IMG/VR virus record: IMGVR_UViG_3300022562_001969
Span: 1 to 64,000 of that record
Length of the DNA: 64,000 nucleotides
DNA from: a virus
Direction: 5' to 3' (one strand)
In this document: positions 31,550-39,163 of the stretch, piece by piece
How positions within the stretch are numbered: position 1 is the stretch's first letter
How the letters are laid out: every line of letters begins with the position of its first letter
The notes under the pieces: model-generated
The model's database searches: none
Seen by the model: the letters and a program-made list of their open reading frames with translations, nothing else
Told to the model about the DNA's origin: nothing
Made by a program: the position numbers and the translations under genes

Positions 31550-33199
31550 TTATATCTCCAACCGCCCTTGTGTTGGCCCTGCTCTTTCTTCTCTTTGGGC
31601 TTGTTTGAAGGTTCCATAGGCGGGCGGCATTTGTACACTTGCCCCCCCTAACAACGCCTCAATGGTAAGTATCTGAATTTTAGGGTATTTTTGGCCCCAG
31701 GCTACAGCCTCATAAAAACCGGCTGACACCGCCTCCTGGATCATCGGCTGCGTTGGTTCTTCCAGGGTGATAAAAACGCCGATAGCCGCCTTTTCCCGTT
31801 CAACCGTCCCAACCAGATCACGAATATCCCGGCTTGACACCTTGCCGCTCTTGACTTGCGCTAAAACCCGCTTAGGTTTGCCTTTTGCCGTATCAATAAA
31901 GGTGATAACCCCATCGATCCCTTTATCCGCTCCTTTTTTGCCCTTTTTACTGCCCTGGGTCGCTTTGCCCGGTCTGGCCCTAACTAACGACAAGGCCCAC
32001 CATTCAAACTGAAAGCGGTCTTGTTCTGCCAGAAAACGAGCAGAGCCTATTGTTTCAGGCTCGCCCTTGACTTCAAACGTTGTGTCCGGAAAGGCTTCTT
32101 GTAGACGATATTTTTGCAAGGCAATAGATAAATGGGTGATGTCAATACCTATCCACTTTCGGCCTAGTTTTTCAGCGGCTACTATCGCAGTACCACAACC
32201 GCAAAATGGATCAAGGACTACATCACCAGGGTTGCTACTGGCTGAAATGATACGTTCTAGTAAAGGTAAAGGTTTTTGTGTAGGATAACCCAGACGTTCA
32301 GCATCAGAACTTTGCAAAGGATTTATATCAGCCCAAATGTTTGTAATAATTGTTCCTTTTTGTTCGTTCAAAAAACGTTTAAGCGCAGGACGTTTACTAA
32401 AATCATAGGAACCATCTTTGTGACGTGGATAATAAATGCGCCCTTCATCGTGTAACTTTTGCATGGTTTCAGGTTTATAACGCCAACCTTTAGCAGGATA
32501 CGGAAAGCCTAGCCATTCGTACATCATATTGGGTCTAGGATTTGGACTTGTCATATTATCCAAACGATATAAACCGCGTCCATTATTATCATCAAATCGG
32601 TAATTTTTTTGGATATATTCCAAATCATATGGTCCATATTGAACAATAAACAGGTTTTTTTTGGAACGTTTATAAAAAAGAATTATGTCAGCAATATCAG
32701 CAAATTTCGTCTTTGCGTCACTATGGGCTGACTGTCGTTTCCAAATAATTTCATTGCCAAAGTTCTCAGCCCCAAAAATAGTATCAAGGATGACCTTCAA
32801 ATAATGGCTTGCTGTTGGGTCACAATGCAGATATAAGCTACCAGTAGGGTTCAATACCCGATGAAGTTCAACCAATCGACTAGCCATCATAACCAAATAA
32901 GCCATCATTTGGTTAGCGCCAATAAAATCACGCATGGCCCCAATCATCTTACTTATATGATCTGGTGATTCTGTTATCAATTCGTGATAGGTTTCCTCAG
33001 CGGCCGCGTTCCAGTGCCAAGTATCATCAAAAGCCGTTATCTGCGCCTGGCTATCTTGCCCACTTTCATCTTTGAATAAGACATTATAGCTGCGCTTTGA
33101 GTTAAAGGGGGGGTCAAGATAGACTAAATCAATACTTTCATCTGCTATGTAATCACGTAGAATTTGAAGGTTATCGCCATAATAAAGGGTATTTTTCAT
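31550..33199 (-). CDS. DNA methyltransferase fused to a Mrr-like nuclease domain
   Basis: A protein of 549 residues. LVYLDPPFNSKRSYNVLF at 25-42 is the DPPF catalytic motif of beta-class adenine/cytosine-N4 methyltransferases, and GDVVLDPFCGCGTAIVAAEK at about 325 is the AdoMet motif, in the order of the beta class. Residues about 420-535 (GIDGVITF, AQVKSGKVSSRDIRDL, GVFITLEEPTQPM) form an Mrr_cat-type endonuclease domain with the D...QxK triad. So modification and restriction are in one chain, a type IIG-like arrangement with the nuclease at the C-terminus. The start at 33199 was chosen at the domain start; a longer frame to 33412 runs through repeat sequence. Confidence 0.85.
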   Translation of the reverse strand: MKNTLYYGDNLQILRDYIADESIDLVYLDPPFNSKRSYNVLFKDESGQDSQAQITAFDDTWHWNAAAEETYHELITESPDHISKMIGAMRDFIGANQMMAYLVMMASRLVELHRVLNPTGSLYLHCDPTASHYLKVILDTIFGAENFGNEIIWKRQSAHSDAKTKFADIADIILFYKRSKKNLFIVQYGPYDLEYIQKNYRFDDNNGRGLYRLDNMTSPNPRPNMMYEWLGFPYPAKGWRYKPETMQKLHDEGRIYYPRHKDGSYDFSKRPALKRFLNEQKGTIITNIWADINPLQSSDAERLGYPTQKPLPLLERIISASSNPGDVVLDPFCGCGTAIVAAEKLGRKWIGIDITHLSIALQKYRLQEAFPDTTFEVKGEPETIGSARFLAEQDRFQFEWWALSLVRARPGKATQGSKKGKKGADKGIDGVITFIDTAKGKPKRVLAQVKSGKVSSRDIRDLVGTVEREKAAIGVFITLEEPTQPMIQEAVSAGFYEAVAWGQKYPKIQILTIEALLGGASVQMPPAYGTFKQAQREERAGPTQGRLEI

Positions 33200-33304
33200 T
33201 GGTTGACCACCTGACCAGGCCAGGCTATAACAAATGGCAAGTGAACGGTTCACCATCATGCCCGTGGAGAATACCCTGATTTTATCCGAGTTTGGGATGA
33301 CAGG

Positions 33305-33343
33305 CAAAAAAGACGGTCGTCCATCGTCCATCGCCCATCGTCG
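33305..33343. repeat. GACGATGGAC repeats (inverse)
   Basis: CGTCCATCGTCCATCGCCCA units in the gap between the methyltransferase and the STAND gene. Confidence 0.65.
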
Positions 33344-33391
33344 GTTACTTGTTTTCAGGCCAAAAGGGTATATAATTGATTTAGCGACATT

Positions 33392-33420
33392 TTGGCTTGA
33401 TAGTCTGATCAAGATATAAT
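33392..33420 (+). promoter_or_regulatory. promoter upstream of the STAND gene
   Basis: TTGGCT, 17-base spacer, TATAAT. It is 150 bases upstream of the start codon and immediately precedes a structured leader. Confidence 0.55.
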
Positions 33421-33426
33421 AGTAAA

Positions 33427-33495
33427 AGAAGCTCCAACCTCTGACAGGCTATCTGTCCAAAGTGTCGCAACTTGAGAGGTCTGGGGCTTCTTTTT
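33427..33495 (+). ncRNA. structured leader or small RNA with terminator
   Basis: AGAAGCTCCAACCTCT at 33427-33442 pairs with AGAGGTCTGGGGCTTCT near 33475-33491 over about 16 bp (one bulge), enclosing an inner hairpin GACAG-GCTAT-CTGTC. Five T residues follow. With the promoter ending at 33420 this gives a 65-75 nt RNA that stops 80 bases before the STAND gene unless the terminator is read through. Confidence 0.5.
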
Positions 33496-33575
33496 GGTGC
33501 TTCAGGATTTTCCGTGGGAACCACTATATCGCCATACAAGAAAAGTAAGCCAACTTTCAAAGATAGGTTCGCAAG

Positions 33576-35627
33576 ATGACTGAAAGCCGCCAACCTGGTA
33601 GGAATTTTAGGGATGAATTACTTAAGATTTTGTCAGGGATGACCGCTTTGGATGACCCTGACAACCGATATCGGCTATTGGACAAGTTGCCACTAGAGGC
33701 AGTAGCAACCATACGACGCAATTCTGCTAAGGGGACCGACCTATACAATATCGTTCAGGCTGCCGAAGGATGGGGACAATTGACCTCTGGAGAGTGGGCC
33801 TTGGTCGTTATCGCCCAAAACGCCCTATCTCTAGTTAAAGGAACCCACCCCGGTCGTCAGCTAGAGGCTCTTTTAGCTGAAAGGGTTATTCATCAGGCCA
33901 AGCCAGGCCGGCAGATCCCCCTTGATCTGCCAGCGCGAGAGGAGAATTTTATAGACCGTAAGGACGAACTGGTATCTCTACTCACCGAATTACAACCAGG
34001 ACGAGTAGTCACTTTGACTGGGCCGGGGGGCATGGGCAAGACTGCCCTGGCCGCGGAAGCCGTTGGCCAACTGGTGGTTGATCATAAGCCCCCTGAGCGT
34101 TTCCCGGATGGCATCTTCTTTCATAGCTTTTACAACCAACCCCAAGCCGGTTTAGCCCTGGAAAGTCTGGCCCTGGCCTTTGGCGAGGAAGCCAGGCCAA
34201 CGGCCCAGGTAGCGGCACAACGGGCGTTGAGCGGCCGGCAGGCCTTATTGGTGTTGGATGGCGCTGAAGATGCGGATGACTTGGCGGCCGTGTTAGCGGT
34301 GCGCGGGGGGTGTGGGGTTTTAATAACCAGCCGTAATCGGGGCGATGCGCCGGCCGTGTTGCAAGACCTGGCGCCCCTCAAACAGCAAGACGCCCTGGAC
34401 TTATTACAACGCTGGGCTGAAGCGCAGCTTGATGACCAGGCGGCGGCCATTGCCATCTGCGAACTGGTGGGGAGGCTGCCGCTGGCGGTGCGTCTGGTAG
34501 GGCGGTATCTGCGTGAGACCGGGGAGACGGCCAGCGAGTATCTAGCCTGGTTACAAGAAACCCCGTTAGAGGCCCTGAACCAGGGGCGGCGACGCGAAGA
34601 AAGTATACCTGTCTTACTTGAGCGCAGTCTAAAGCAGGTCAGTGAGGCGGCGCGGCAAGTGTTGGCGGTGGCCGGCCGGCTGGCGCTGGCCCCGCTGCAA
34701 CAAGAGGTGATGGGGGCCGCTTTGGCAGCCGAAGCGCGTGAGGTGAGACAGTGGTTAGGAGAATTGGTGCGCTATGGCTTGCTGAGCCGGGACAAAGGGC
34801 GTTATGCCATCAGTCACGCCCTCATTCACACCTACGCCAGTGAGCGGCTCAATGTGGCGGAGGAGATGGTCGAGCGGTTGGTGGCTTTCTATGTCGCTTT
34901 GGCTGAACACTTTAGCCAGCAAGGATTGGCAGGCTACCAGGCGCTTGATGGGGAGCGGCCTCACCTGCTGCGCTTGATTGCAGGCTGCGCGAAAGGAGAT
35001 GATTGGCTGGGGGTTCGCAAGCTGGTCTGGGCCATTGATGGTTATTTGTCAATTCAGGGTCACGCCAGCGAACGACAAACTGCCCTAGCGACAGGGCTAA
35101 CAGCCGCCCAACAACTGGGCGACCGCCAAGATGAAGGGGCATTTTTAGGCAGCCTGGGGACCGCCTACTACGACCAGGGGGAGCTGGACAAAGCCATCGC
35201 CCATTCTCAGCAAGCCCTGGTCATCCACCGCGAGATTGGCTACCGCCAGGGGGAGGCTGCTGTTTTAGGCTACCTGGGAACCGCCTACAGCATCCAGGGG
35301 GAGCTGGCCAAAGGCATCGACCATTATCAGCAAGCCCTGGTCATCCACCGCGAGATTGGCTACCGCCAGGGGGAGGCTTATAATTTAGGCATCCTGGGTC
35401 TCGCCTACCGCGCCCAGGGGGAGAGGGCCAAAGCCAGAGAATACTTAGCCCAGGCGCTCACTATTTTTGAGGCGATCAAATCGCCCCAGGCAGACGCAAT
35501 TCGTGAACAGTTGACTATGCTGACTATGTTAGGCCGCCTCCATATACTCTTAGCAATGTGTCAGGCCATCTACGAGAAAGGATTGATGAGGCAGCTTTTG
35601 CCGCTTTTCAAAAGGCTTATTCACTAA
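33576..35627 (+). CDS. STAND NTPase (EAD - NB-ARC - TPR), probable antiphage sensor
   Basis: A protein of 683 residues. Residues 1-100 (LLKILSGMTALDDPDNRYRL, WALVVIAQNALSLVKGTHPG) look like an effector-associated domain of the EAD class. The NB-ARC-type ATPase has Walker A GPGGMGKT at 149-156, Walker B LLVLDGAED at 224-232, and GRLPLAVRLVGRYL as the GxP motif. The C-terminus holds about three TPR repeats, two of them nearly identical at DNA level (about 120-bp period, 35200-35440). Such proteins oligomerise on sensing an invader and recruit an effector through the EAD. No effector with a matching EAD is seen nearby. Confidence 0.8.
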   Translation: MTESRQPGRNFRDELLKILSGMTALDDPDNRYRLLDKLPLEAVATIRRNSAKGTDLYNIVQAAEGWGQLTSGEWALVVIAQNALSLVKGTHPGRQLEALLAERVIHQAKPGRQIPLDLPAREENFIDRKDELVSLLTELQPGRVVTLTGPGGMGKTALAAEAVGQLVVDHKPPERFPDGIFFHSFYNQPQAGLALESLALAFGEEARPTAQVAAQRALSGRQALLVLDGAEDADDLAAVLAVRGGCGVLITSRNRGDAPAVLQDLAPLKQQDALDLLQRWAEAQLDDQAAAIAICELVGRLPLAVRLVGRYLRETGETASEYLAWLQETPLEALNQGRRREESIPVLLERSLKQVSEAARQVLAVAGRLALAPLQQEVMGAALAAEAREVRQWLGELVRYGLLSRDKGRYAISHALIHTYASERLNVAEEMVERLVAFYVALAEHFSQQGLAGYQALDGERPHLLRLIAGCAKGDDWLGVRKLVWAIDGYLSIQGHASERQTALATGLTAAQQLGDRQDEGAFLGSLGTAYYDQGELDKAIAHSQQALVIHREIGYRQGEAAVLGYLGTAYSIQGELAKGIDHYQQALVIHREIGYRQGEAYNLGILGLAYRAQGERAKAREYLAQALTIFEAIKSPQADAIREQLTMLTMLGRLHILLAMCQAIYEKGLMRQLLPLFKRLIH

Positions 35628-35914
35628 AGACAATGCGTGAGGCAGCAACTCAGTTTCCGGCAATGACTGAGGAGACGTTTCGGGACGCTGTAAAGGCGTT
35701 CATAGATGAGCAAGTGCCAAAGAACTATATATTTTCGTTTAAGCAACGATTGATGTGGTTAGGTCAACTTCTTGATGAGTGGCCAGATGAACCAGTCTCA
35801 GGATCGTTAAAAAAGGAAACTTCCGCTGTGAGATCTATAATCAAGCCAAAATCGCTTAAAGAGCGGAAGAAGATTAAAGCGCAAAGGAAGTGGTGGCAGT
35901 TTTGGAAGAAATGA
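35558..35914 (+). CDS. small protein overlapping the STAND 3' end (possible shifted C-terminus)
   Basis: A frame of 118 residues from a GTG, overlapping the last 70 bp of the STAND gene in another frame. IDEAAFAAFQKAYSLKTMRE followed by RLMWLGQLLDEW reads as a helical domain; the end is very basic (KKIKAQRKWWQFWKK). It may be a separate coupled gene or the true C-terminal domain of the STAND protein reached by a frameshift. Confidence 0.5.
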   Translation: MSGHLRERIDEAAFAAFQKAYSLKTMREAATQFPAMTEETFRDAVKAFIDEQVPKNYIFSFKQRLMWLGQLLDEWPDEPVSGSLKKETSAVRSIIKPKSLKERKKIKAQRKWWQFWKK

Positions 35915-35931
35915 GGTTGATTTTTAGCTTT

Positions 35932-36130
35932 GGACGATGGACGACCGGCGGCGACTTAAGACTGCGGCCGCCCATCGTCCATCGTCCATCGTCGCCAAGG
36001 CGAAGCGACCACCGACGACACAACACCGCCGCCCATCGTCCATCGTCCATCGTCGCCAAGGCGAAGCGACCACCGACGACACAACACCGCCGCCCGCCGT
36101 CCATCGTCTATCGTCCATCGTCCGTCGTCA
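35932..36130. repeat. GACGATGGAC minisatellite with 61-bp higher-order unit
   Basis: CATCGTCCATCGTCCATCGT runs alternate with GCCAAGGCGAAGCGACCACC; the combined unit of about 61 bp occurs twice plus a part. It runs into the end of the recombinase gene, supplying its last codons (TTDDGR) and stop. Confidence 0.8.
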
Positions 36131-37049
36131 GCCCCCGGTACGCCCGGGCCCGGGCCTCATCCCGGCCGCGCAGATAGACCGAAGTCGTGGCGATGTCCGC
36201 ATGGCCCAATTGGTCGCGCACCTTGTCCAGGGAGACGCCGGCTTCGAGGGCCAGCAAAGCCGAGGTGTGGCGCAGGGCGTGAAAGTAAGCCCGGGGCAAG
36301 CCGGCCGCCCTGGCCCGGCGCTTGAACAGTTGGCTCACCCCGGAGGCGGTCAGGCCGGGCCCCGGGCGGCCCCAGCGCCAGGCCGGGAAGACATGAGCGG
36401 GCCGGTGGCCACCCTCGGCCAGATAACGTTGCCAGGCCCACAAATCCCCTTTGACCGCCAAATTAAAATAGACCACCCGCCCCCGGCGCGTCTTGGCCGT
36501 CTCCGCCGCCACCTCGGCGGCCAGCTCGGCCAGGCGCAGTTGCTCCCAGCGCAGGGCGGCCACTTCCCCGGCCCGGCAGCCGGTGACCAGGGCAAAATGG
36601 ACCAGGGCCAGGTCGCGCAGCTCACGCCCCTCGCCGGCGGCGGCCGCCCGGCGCAACTGGGCCAGCAGGCGCTCCACTTCGGCCCGGCTGAGGGCCACCG
36701 GCGGCAGGTGGGGCCGGGGCGGCAAGAGGCGCAATTGGGCAATTTGCCGGGTCGGGTTGCGGTTGGCCTCAATGATCTCTAATTGTTCCAAAAAGTTGAA
36801 AAATGCGCGCAGGTGGGTATAATAGGTGCGCACCGTCACCTCTCCACCGGCGGTGGAGTCTATCCAGCCCATTACCTGACCGGCCGTGACCGGCCAGGCC
36901 GGGCCGATGTAGTCGGCGAAGCGGCTTAAGATATTGGTGTAGTTCTGTAGCGTCTTCGGCCGCCACGAACGTCTCTTGAGAGTGATAAAACCTTTAATGT
37001 GCCCTCCCAGAATGGTATCCGGGAGGGACACAGAAGGCGGCGTAGCCAT
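36108..37049 (-). CDS. tyrosine recombinase
   Basis: A protein of 313 residues. Core-binding domain at 10-100; catalytic Arg in TGCRAGEV, Lys in KTRRGRV region, HALRHTS, LGHADI and Tyr in TTSVYLRG are all there. It resembles the first integrase in layout but is more GC-rich and only distantly similar. The last six residues come from the minisatellite. Its target is unknown; stand-alone XerC/D-like or integron-like use cannot be told apart. Confidence 0.85.
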   Translation of the reverse strand: MATPPSVSLPDTILGGHIKGFITLKRRSWRPKTLQNYTNILSRFADYIGPAWPVTAGQVMGWIDSTAGGEVTVRTYYTHLRAFFNFLEQLEIIEANRNPTRQIAQLRLLPPRPHLPPVALSRAEVERLLAQLRRAAAAGEGRELRDLALVHFALVTGCRAGEVAALRWEQLRLAELAAEVAAETAKTRRGRVVYFNLAVKGDLWAWQRYLAEGGHRPAHVFPAWRWGRPGPGLTASGVSQLFKRRARAAGLPRAYFHALRHTSALLALEAGVSLDKVRDQLGHADIATTSVYLRGRDEARARAYRGLTTDDGR

Positions 37050-37071
37050 ACGATTGGAGGCTCCGGAGAGA

Positions 37072-37152
37072 CTTCGGAGTCAAAACCTTTAGGTTTTTCT
37101 TCGGAGTCGAAACCTTTAGGTTTTTCTTCGGAGTCAAAACCTTTAGGTTTTT
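37072..37152. repeat. three tandem 27-bp repeats
   Basis: Three copies of CTTCGGAGTC(A/G)AAACCTTTAGGTTTTT. Each contains AAACCTTTAGGTTT, an inverted repeat, so the block can form hairpins. The block is open in frame leftward but no gene is called. Confidence 0.85.
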
Positions 37153-37193
37153 CAAGCCTGAAGGCTTGGACTCCTCTATTCCGGAGTCGAAAC

Positions 37194-37222
37194 CGGTTCA
37201 CCCCCACGTCTGTGGGGAATAC
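37194..37222. CRISPR. solitary type I-E-like repeat
   Basis: 29 bp, CGGTTCACCCCCACGTCTGT to GGGGAATAC, one base from the repeats at 39042 and 39096. No second copy adjoins it. Confidence 0.8.
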
Positions 37223-37293
37223 GGGCTCCGGTTAATGCCCAAACCTAAAGGCTTGGACTCCTTTGAGCCTTTGAGCCTTTGAGCCTAAAATAA

Positions 37294-37326
37294 AAACCTG
37301 ACCGGTTTTTGAAACCAGTCAGGTTT
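37294..37326 (-). terminator. terminator of cassette copy 3
   Basis: AAACCTGACCGGTTT and AAACCAGTCAGGTTT form a 15-bp stem with one wobble and a three-base loop; leftward it is followed by TTTTTATTTT. The right arm is also found after the Tat gene at 8.65 kb. Confidence 0.8.
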
Positions 37327-37335
37327 GTTACCTCG

Positions 37336-37728
37336 CTACGCCGCCGTGCGTTGCTGGTATTCCACCAGCATCTCGACCGGATCGCGGCCGGCCACGCGGC
37401 CCAGGGCCTCTTCCCAGTCGCCGCTGTGGAGGATGGCGTTGAGGGATTCGACGGCCTGCACCAGGGCCACCTCAAGGTCCAGCAGGGCGACGATGTCCAC
37501 CGCCCCACTCGCCTCTCTGGTAGGGTTGGCGGCGAAGTCAGTCAGGGCCGCAATGGCCTCGACCAGTCTCGCCAGCCCGGGCAACTCAGCGCCGGGGGCT
37601 ACTTCTGCTTCCGGCGCCAGCTCGCCCAACGCCAGGCTGGCCGCCAGCAGACCGGTTGCCGCCAGAAATCCGCGACGGTCTATTTGGTTGTTGGTTTGGG
37701 GGTGTGCTAAAATACGTTCAGTTCTCAT
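37336..37728 (-). CDS. small Tat-signal secreted protein (cassette copy 3)
   Basis: A protein of 130 residues, paralogue of 8671-9048. The N-terminus has DRRGFLAATGLLAASLALG, a twin-arginine signal; the mature part contains LTDFAANPTREASGAVDIV, nearly identical to copy 1. The first residues (ILAHPQTNNQI) match the MltR-like protein at 26 kb, not copy 1. Function unknown; export through Tat suggests a folded or cofactor-bound protein. Confidence 0.75.
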   Translation of the reverse strand: MRTERILAHPQTNNQIDRRGFLAATGLLAASLALGELAPEAEVAPGAELPGLARLVEAIAALTDFAANPTREASGAVDIVALLDLEVALVQAVESLNAILHSGDWEEALGRVAGRDPVEMLVEYQQRTAA

Positions 37729-37913
37729 GGTAAGCTCCTCTTACTGTGTGAATTAGGGCCGGTTTGATGTTTCAGCATCAGGCCGGCTCGTTCGTTTAAA
37801 GTTGACCACATTATATGCCCAAACTCAGCATTAGTCAAATCCGGCTCAGGATTTATTTTTTTACGACGCTTGCGGCTGGCCGCCGGGCGACGTATACTAA
37901 TAGTAGCTCTCAT
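37725..37913 (-). CDS. small basic peptide with cassette-like leader (weak)
   Basis: An open frame of 62 residues whose 5' side (hairpin, then CACAGTAAGGAGATACC before the ATG) has the architecture of the three cassettes. The N-terminus is basic (RRPAASRKRRKK), but the rest runs through the promoter of copy 3. Either a fourth, degraded cassette or a short real peptide. Confidence 0.3.
   Translation of the reverse strand: MRATISIRRPAASRKRRKKINPEPDLTNAEFGHIMWSTLNERAGLMLKHQTGPNSHSKRSLP
37756..37789 (-). promoter_or_regulatory. leader hairpin of cassette copy 3
   Basis: Read leftward, GAGCCGG pairs with CCGGCCC and TGATG with CATCA around CTGAAA; same place and shape as copy 1. Confidence 0.6.
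37810..37838 (-). promoter_or_regulatory. sigma-70 promoter of cassette copy 3
   Basis: Read leftward: TTGACT, 17-base spacer, TATAAT. Confidence 0.8.
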
Positions 37914-37940
37914 GGTATCTCCTTACTGTGAGAGTATGGT

Positions 37941-37980
37941 TTCGCCTCGTTTTTTAGCCCGCGAGGCGAAGCCTGTTTTT
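37941..37980 (-). promoter_or_regulatory. leader hairpin resembling a CRISPR spacer
   Basis: TTCGCCTCG and CGAGGCGAA form a 9-bp stem. The stretch 37955-37980 read leftward matches spacer 2 of the type I-C-like array in 24 of 26 bases. Confidence 0.55.
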
Positions 37981-37982
37981 TT

Positions 37983-38290
37983 GGACGATAGACGATGGAC
38001 GATGGACGGCGGGCGGCGGTTTGACGGGCGGCGGTCGTCCATCGTCGGTCGTCGCTTCGCCTTGACGACGATAGACGATGGACGGCGGTTTGACGGTCGT
38101 CGGTCGTCCATCGTCGGTCGTCACTTTGCCTTGGCGACGCTAGACGATAGACGATAGACCGCGGTTTGACGGTCGTCTATCGTCCATCGTCGGTCGTCAC
38201 TTCGCCTTGGCGACGCTAGACGATAGACGATGGATGGCTGTATGGCATCGTCGGTCGTCGGTCGTCGGTCGTCGTTCCGCCAGGCGTCAA
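37983..38290. repeat. GACGATGGAC minisatellite, about 68-bp units
   Basis: Three or more copies of a unit made of GCGGTTTGACGGTCGTC, CATCGTCGGTCGTC, a short CTTCGCCTTGGCGACG hairpin and GACGATAGACGATAGAC. The unit shares parts with the block at 35932-36130. Confidence 0.8.
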
Positions 38291-38495
38291 CTTGTTTGGA
38301 TAGCATACCTCTACGTAGGTCTCCCGTTAGGTTTCCGTTTTGCCGGTTTGGTAAAACGGCCTTGCTGGGGGGGGATTATCGTATCATAGGTGGGGGGGAT
38401 CTGTCAAGCGGTTTTAAGCTTCGCGACGATGGACGATAGACGACCGGCGACTAACGACGACCGTCTCTTTTGTTTATTTGTTTATTTGTTTATTT
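38291..38495. other. gap without gene
   Basis: Contains one further GACGATGGAC stretch (38425-38460) and a TTTATTTG tetramer run that borders the CRISPR array. No coding frame supported. Confidence 0.5.
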
Positions 38496-38854
38496 ATTTC
38501 AATCCACGCCCCCCGTGAGGGGAGCGACTTCGGTGAAGGAAAAAATTCCTTAACCGATGGGGTTTCAATCCACGCCCCCCGCGAGGGGAGCGACATAAAA
38601 ACAGGCTTCGCTTTGCGGGCTATTTCAATCCACGCCCCCCGCGAGGGGAGCGACTTGGCCGGTCAAGGTGATCCGCCAACCGGTTGCGGTTTCAATCCAC
38701 GCCCCCCGCGAGGGGAGCGACTTGCTGAAACGTTCGTGGTAGACTGTTTCAGTTTGTTTCAATCCACGCCCCCCACAAGGGGAGCGACGCGACCAGCTCA
38801 TCACTATCCAATTCAAAAAGCGTTTCAATCCACGCCCCCCACAAGGGGAGCGAC
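38496..38854 (-). CRISPR. type I-C-like CRISPR array, 6 repeats of 33 bp
   Basis: Repeats at 38496, 38562, 38622, 38689, 38756 and 38822; read leftward they start GTCGCTCCCC and end GTGGATTGAAAC, the well-known form of type I-C repeats. The central four bases vary: CGTGAGG once, CGCGAGG three times, CACAAGG twice at the right. Spacers are 33, 27, 34, 34 and 33 bp. Two repeats begin with A in place of G (38496, 38622). By the I-C orientation, transcription is leftward and the leader is on the right. No cas genes are near. Confidence 0.9.
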
Positions 38855-38860
38855 GGCAAC

Positions 38861-38878
38861 ATCTGGGTATACCCAGAT
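38861..38878. promoter_or_regulatory. 18-bp palindrome in the array leader
   Basis: ATCTGGGTATACCCAGAT is a perfect palindrome six bases beyond the leader-side repeat, followed by an AT-rich stretch (TATACATAATATATATT). It could be an integration or regulator site. Confidence 0.5.
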
Positions 38879-39041
38879 TATACATAATATATATTGTGGC
38901 GCCTTTTTTGTCAATCGGACAACCGGCTCAATATTGCTCGCTAAATGTTCTTTTTTGGGGTGGTTAAGGTACAAAATAGGCGCGAACCCTCCGGGCAATG
39001 GCTGGGCGCTTGGGGTTCGCAAACCCAGATTAAAGGATGAT

Positions 39042-39124
39042 CGGTTCACCCCCACGCCTGTGGGGAATACTCGTCCATCGTCCATCGTCGCGAAGCGGTT
39101 CACCCCCCCGCCTGTGGGGAATAC
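39042..39124. CRISPR. type I-E-like mini-array, 2 repeats
   Basis: 29-bp repeats at 39042-39070 and 39096-39124 with a 25-bp spacer. The spacer (CGTCCATCGTCCATCGTCG core) is made of the GACGATGGAC dispersed repeat and is shorter than the usual 32-33 bp. Confidence 0.8.
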
Positions 39125-39163
39125 GCTCCAAAACGTTATAAAGTTTTAATGTTACAACCGTTC

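Noticed and set aside
36926-37207. Leftward frame with three KPKGFDSEE repeats
   Set aside because: Produced by the 27-bp tandem repeat and the solitary I-E repeat; starts inside repeat DNA.
38478-39149. Rightward frame of 223 codons across the I-C array
   Set aside because: It is read-through of the CRISPR repeats (FNPRPPRGER-type repeats), a known false gene pattern.
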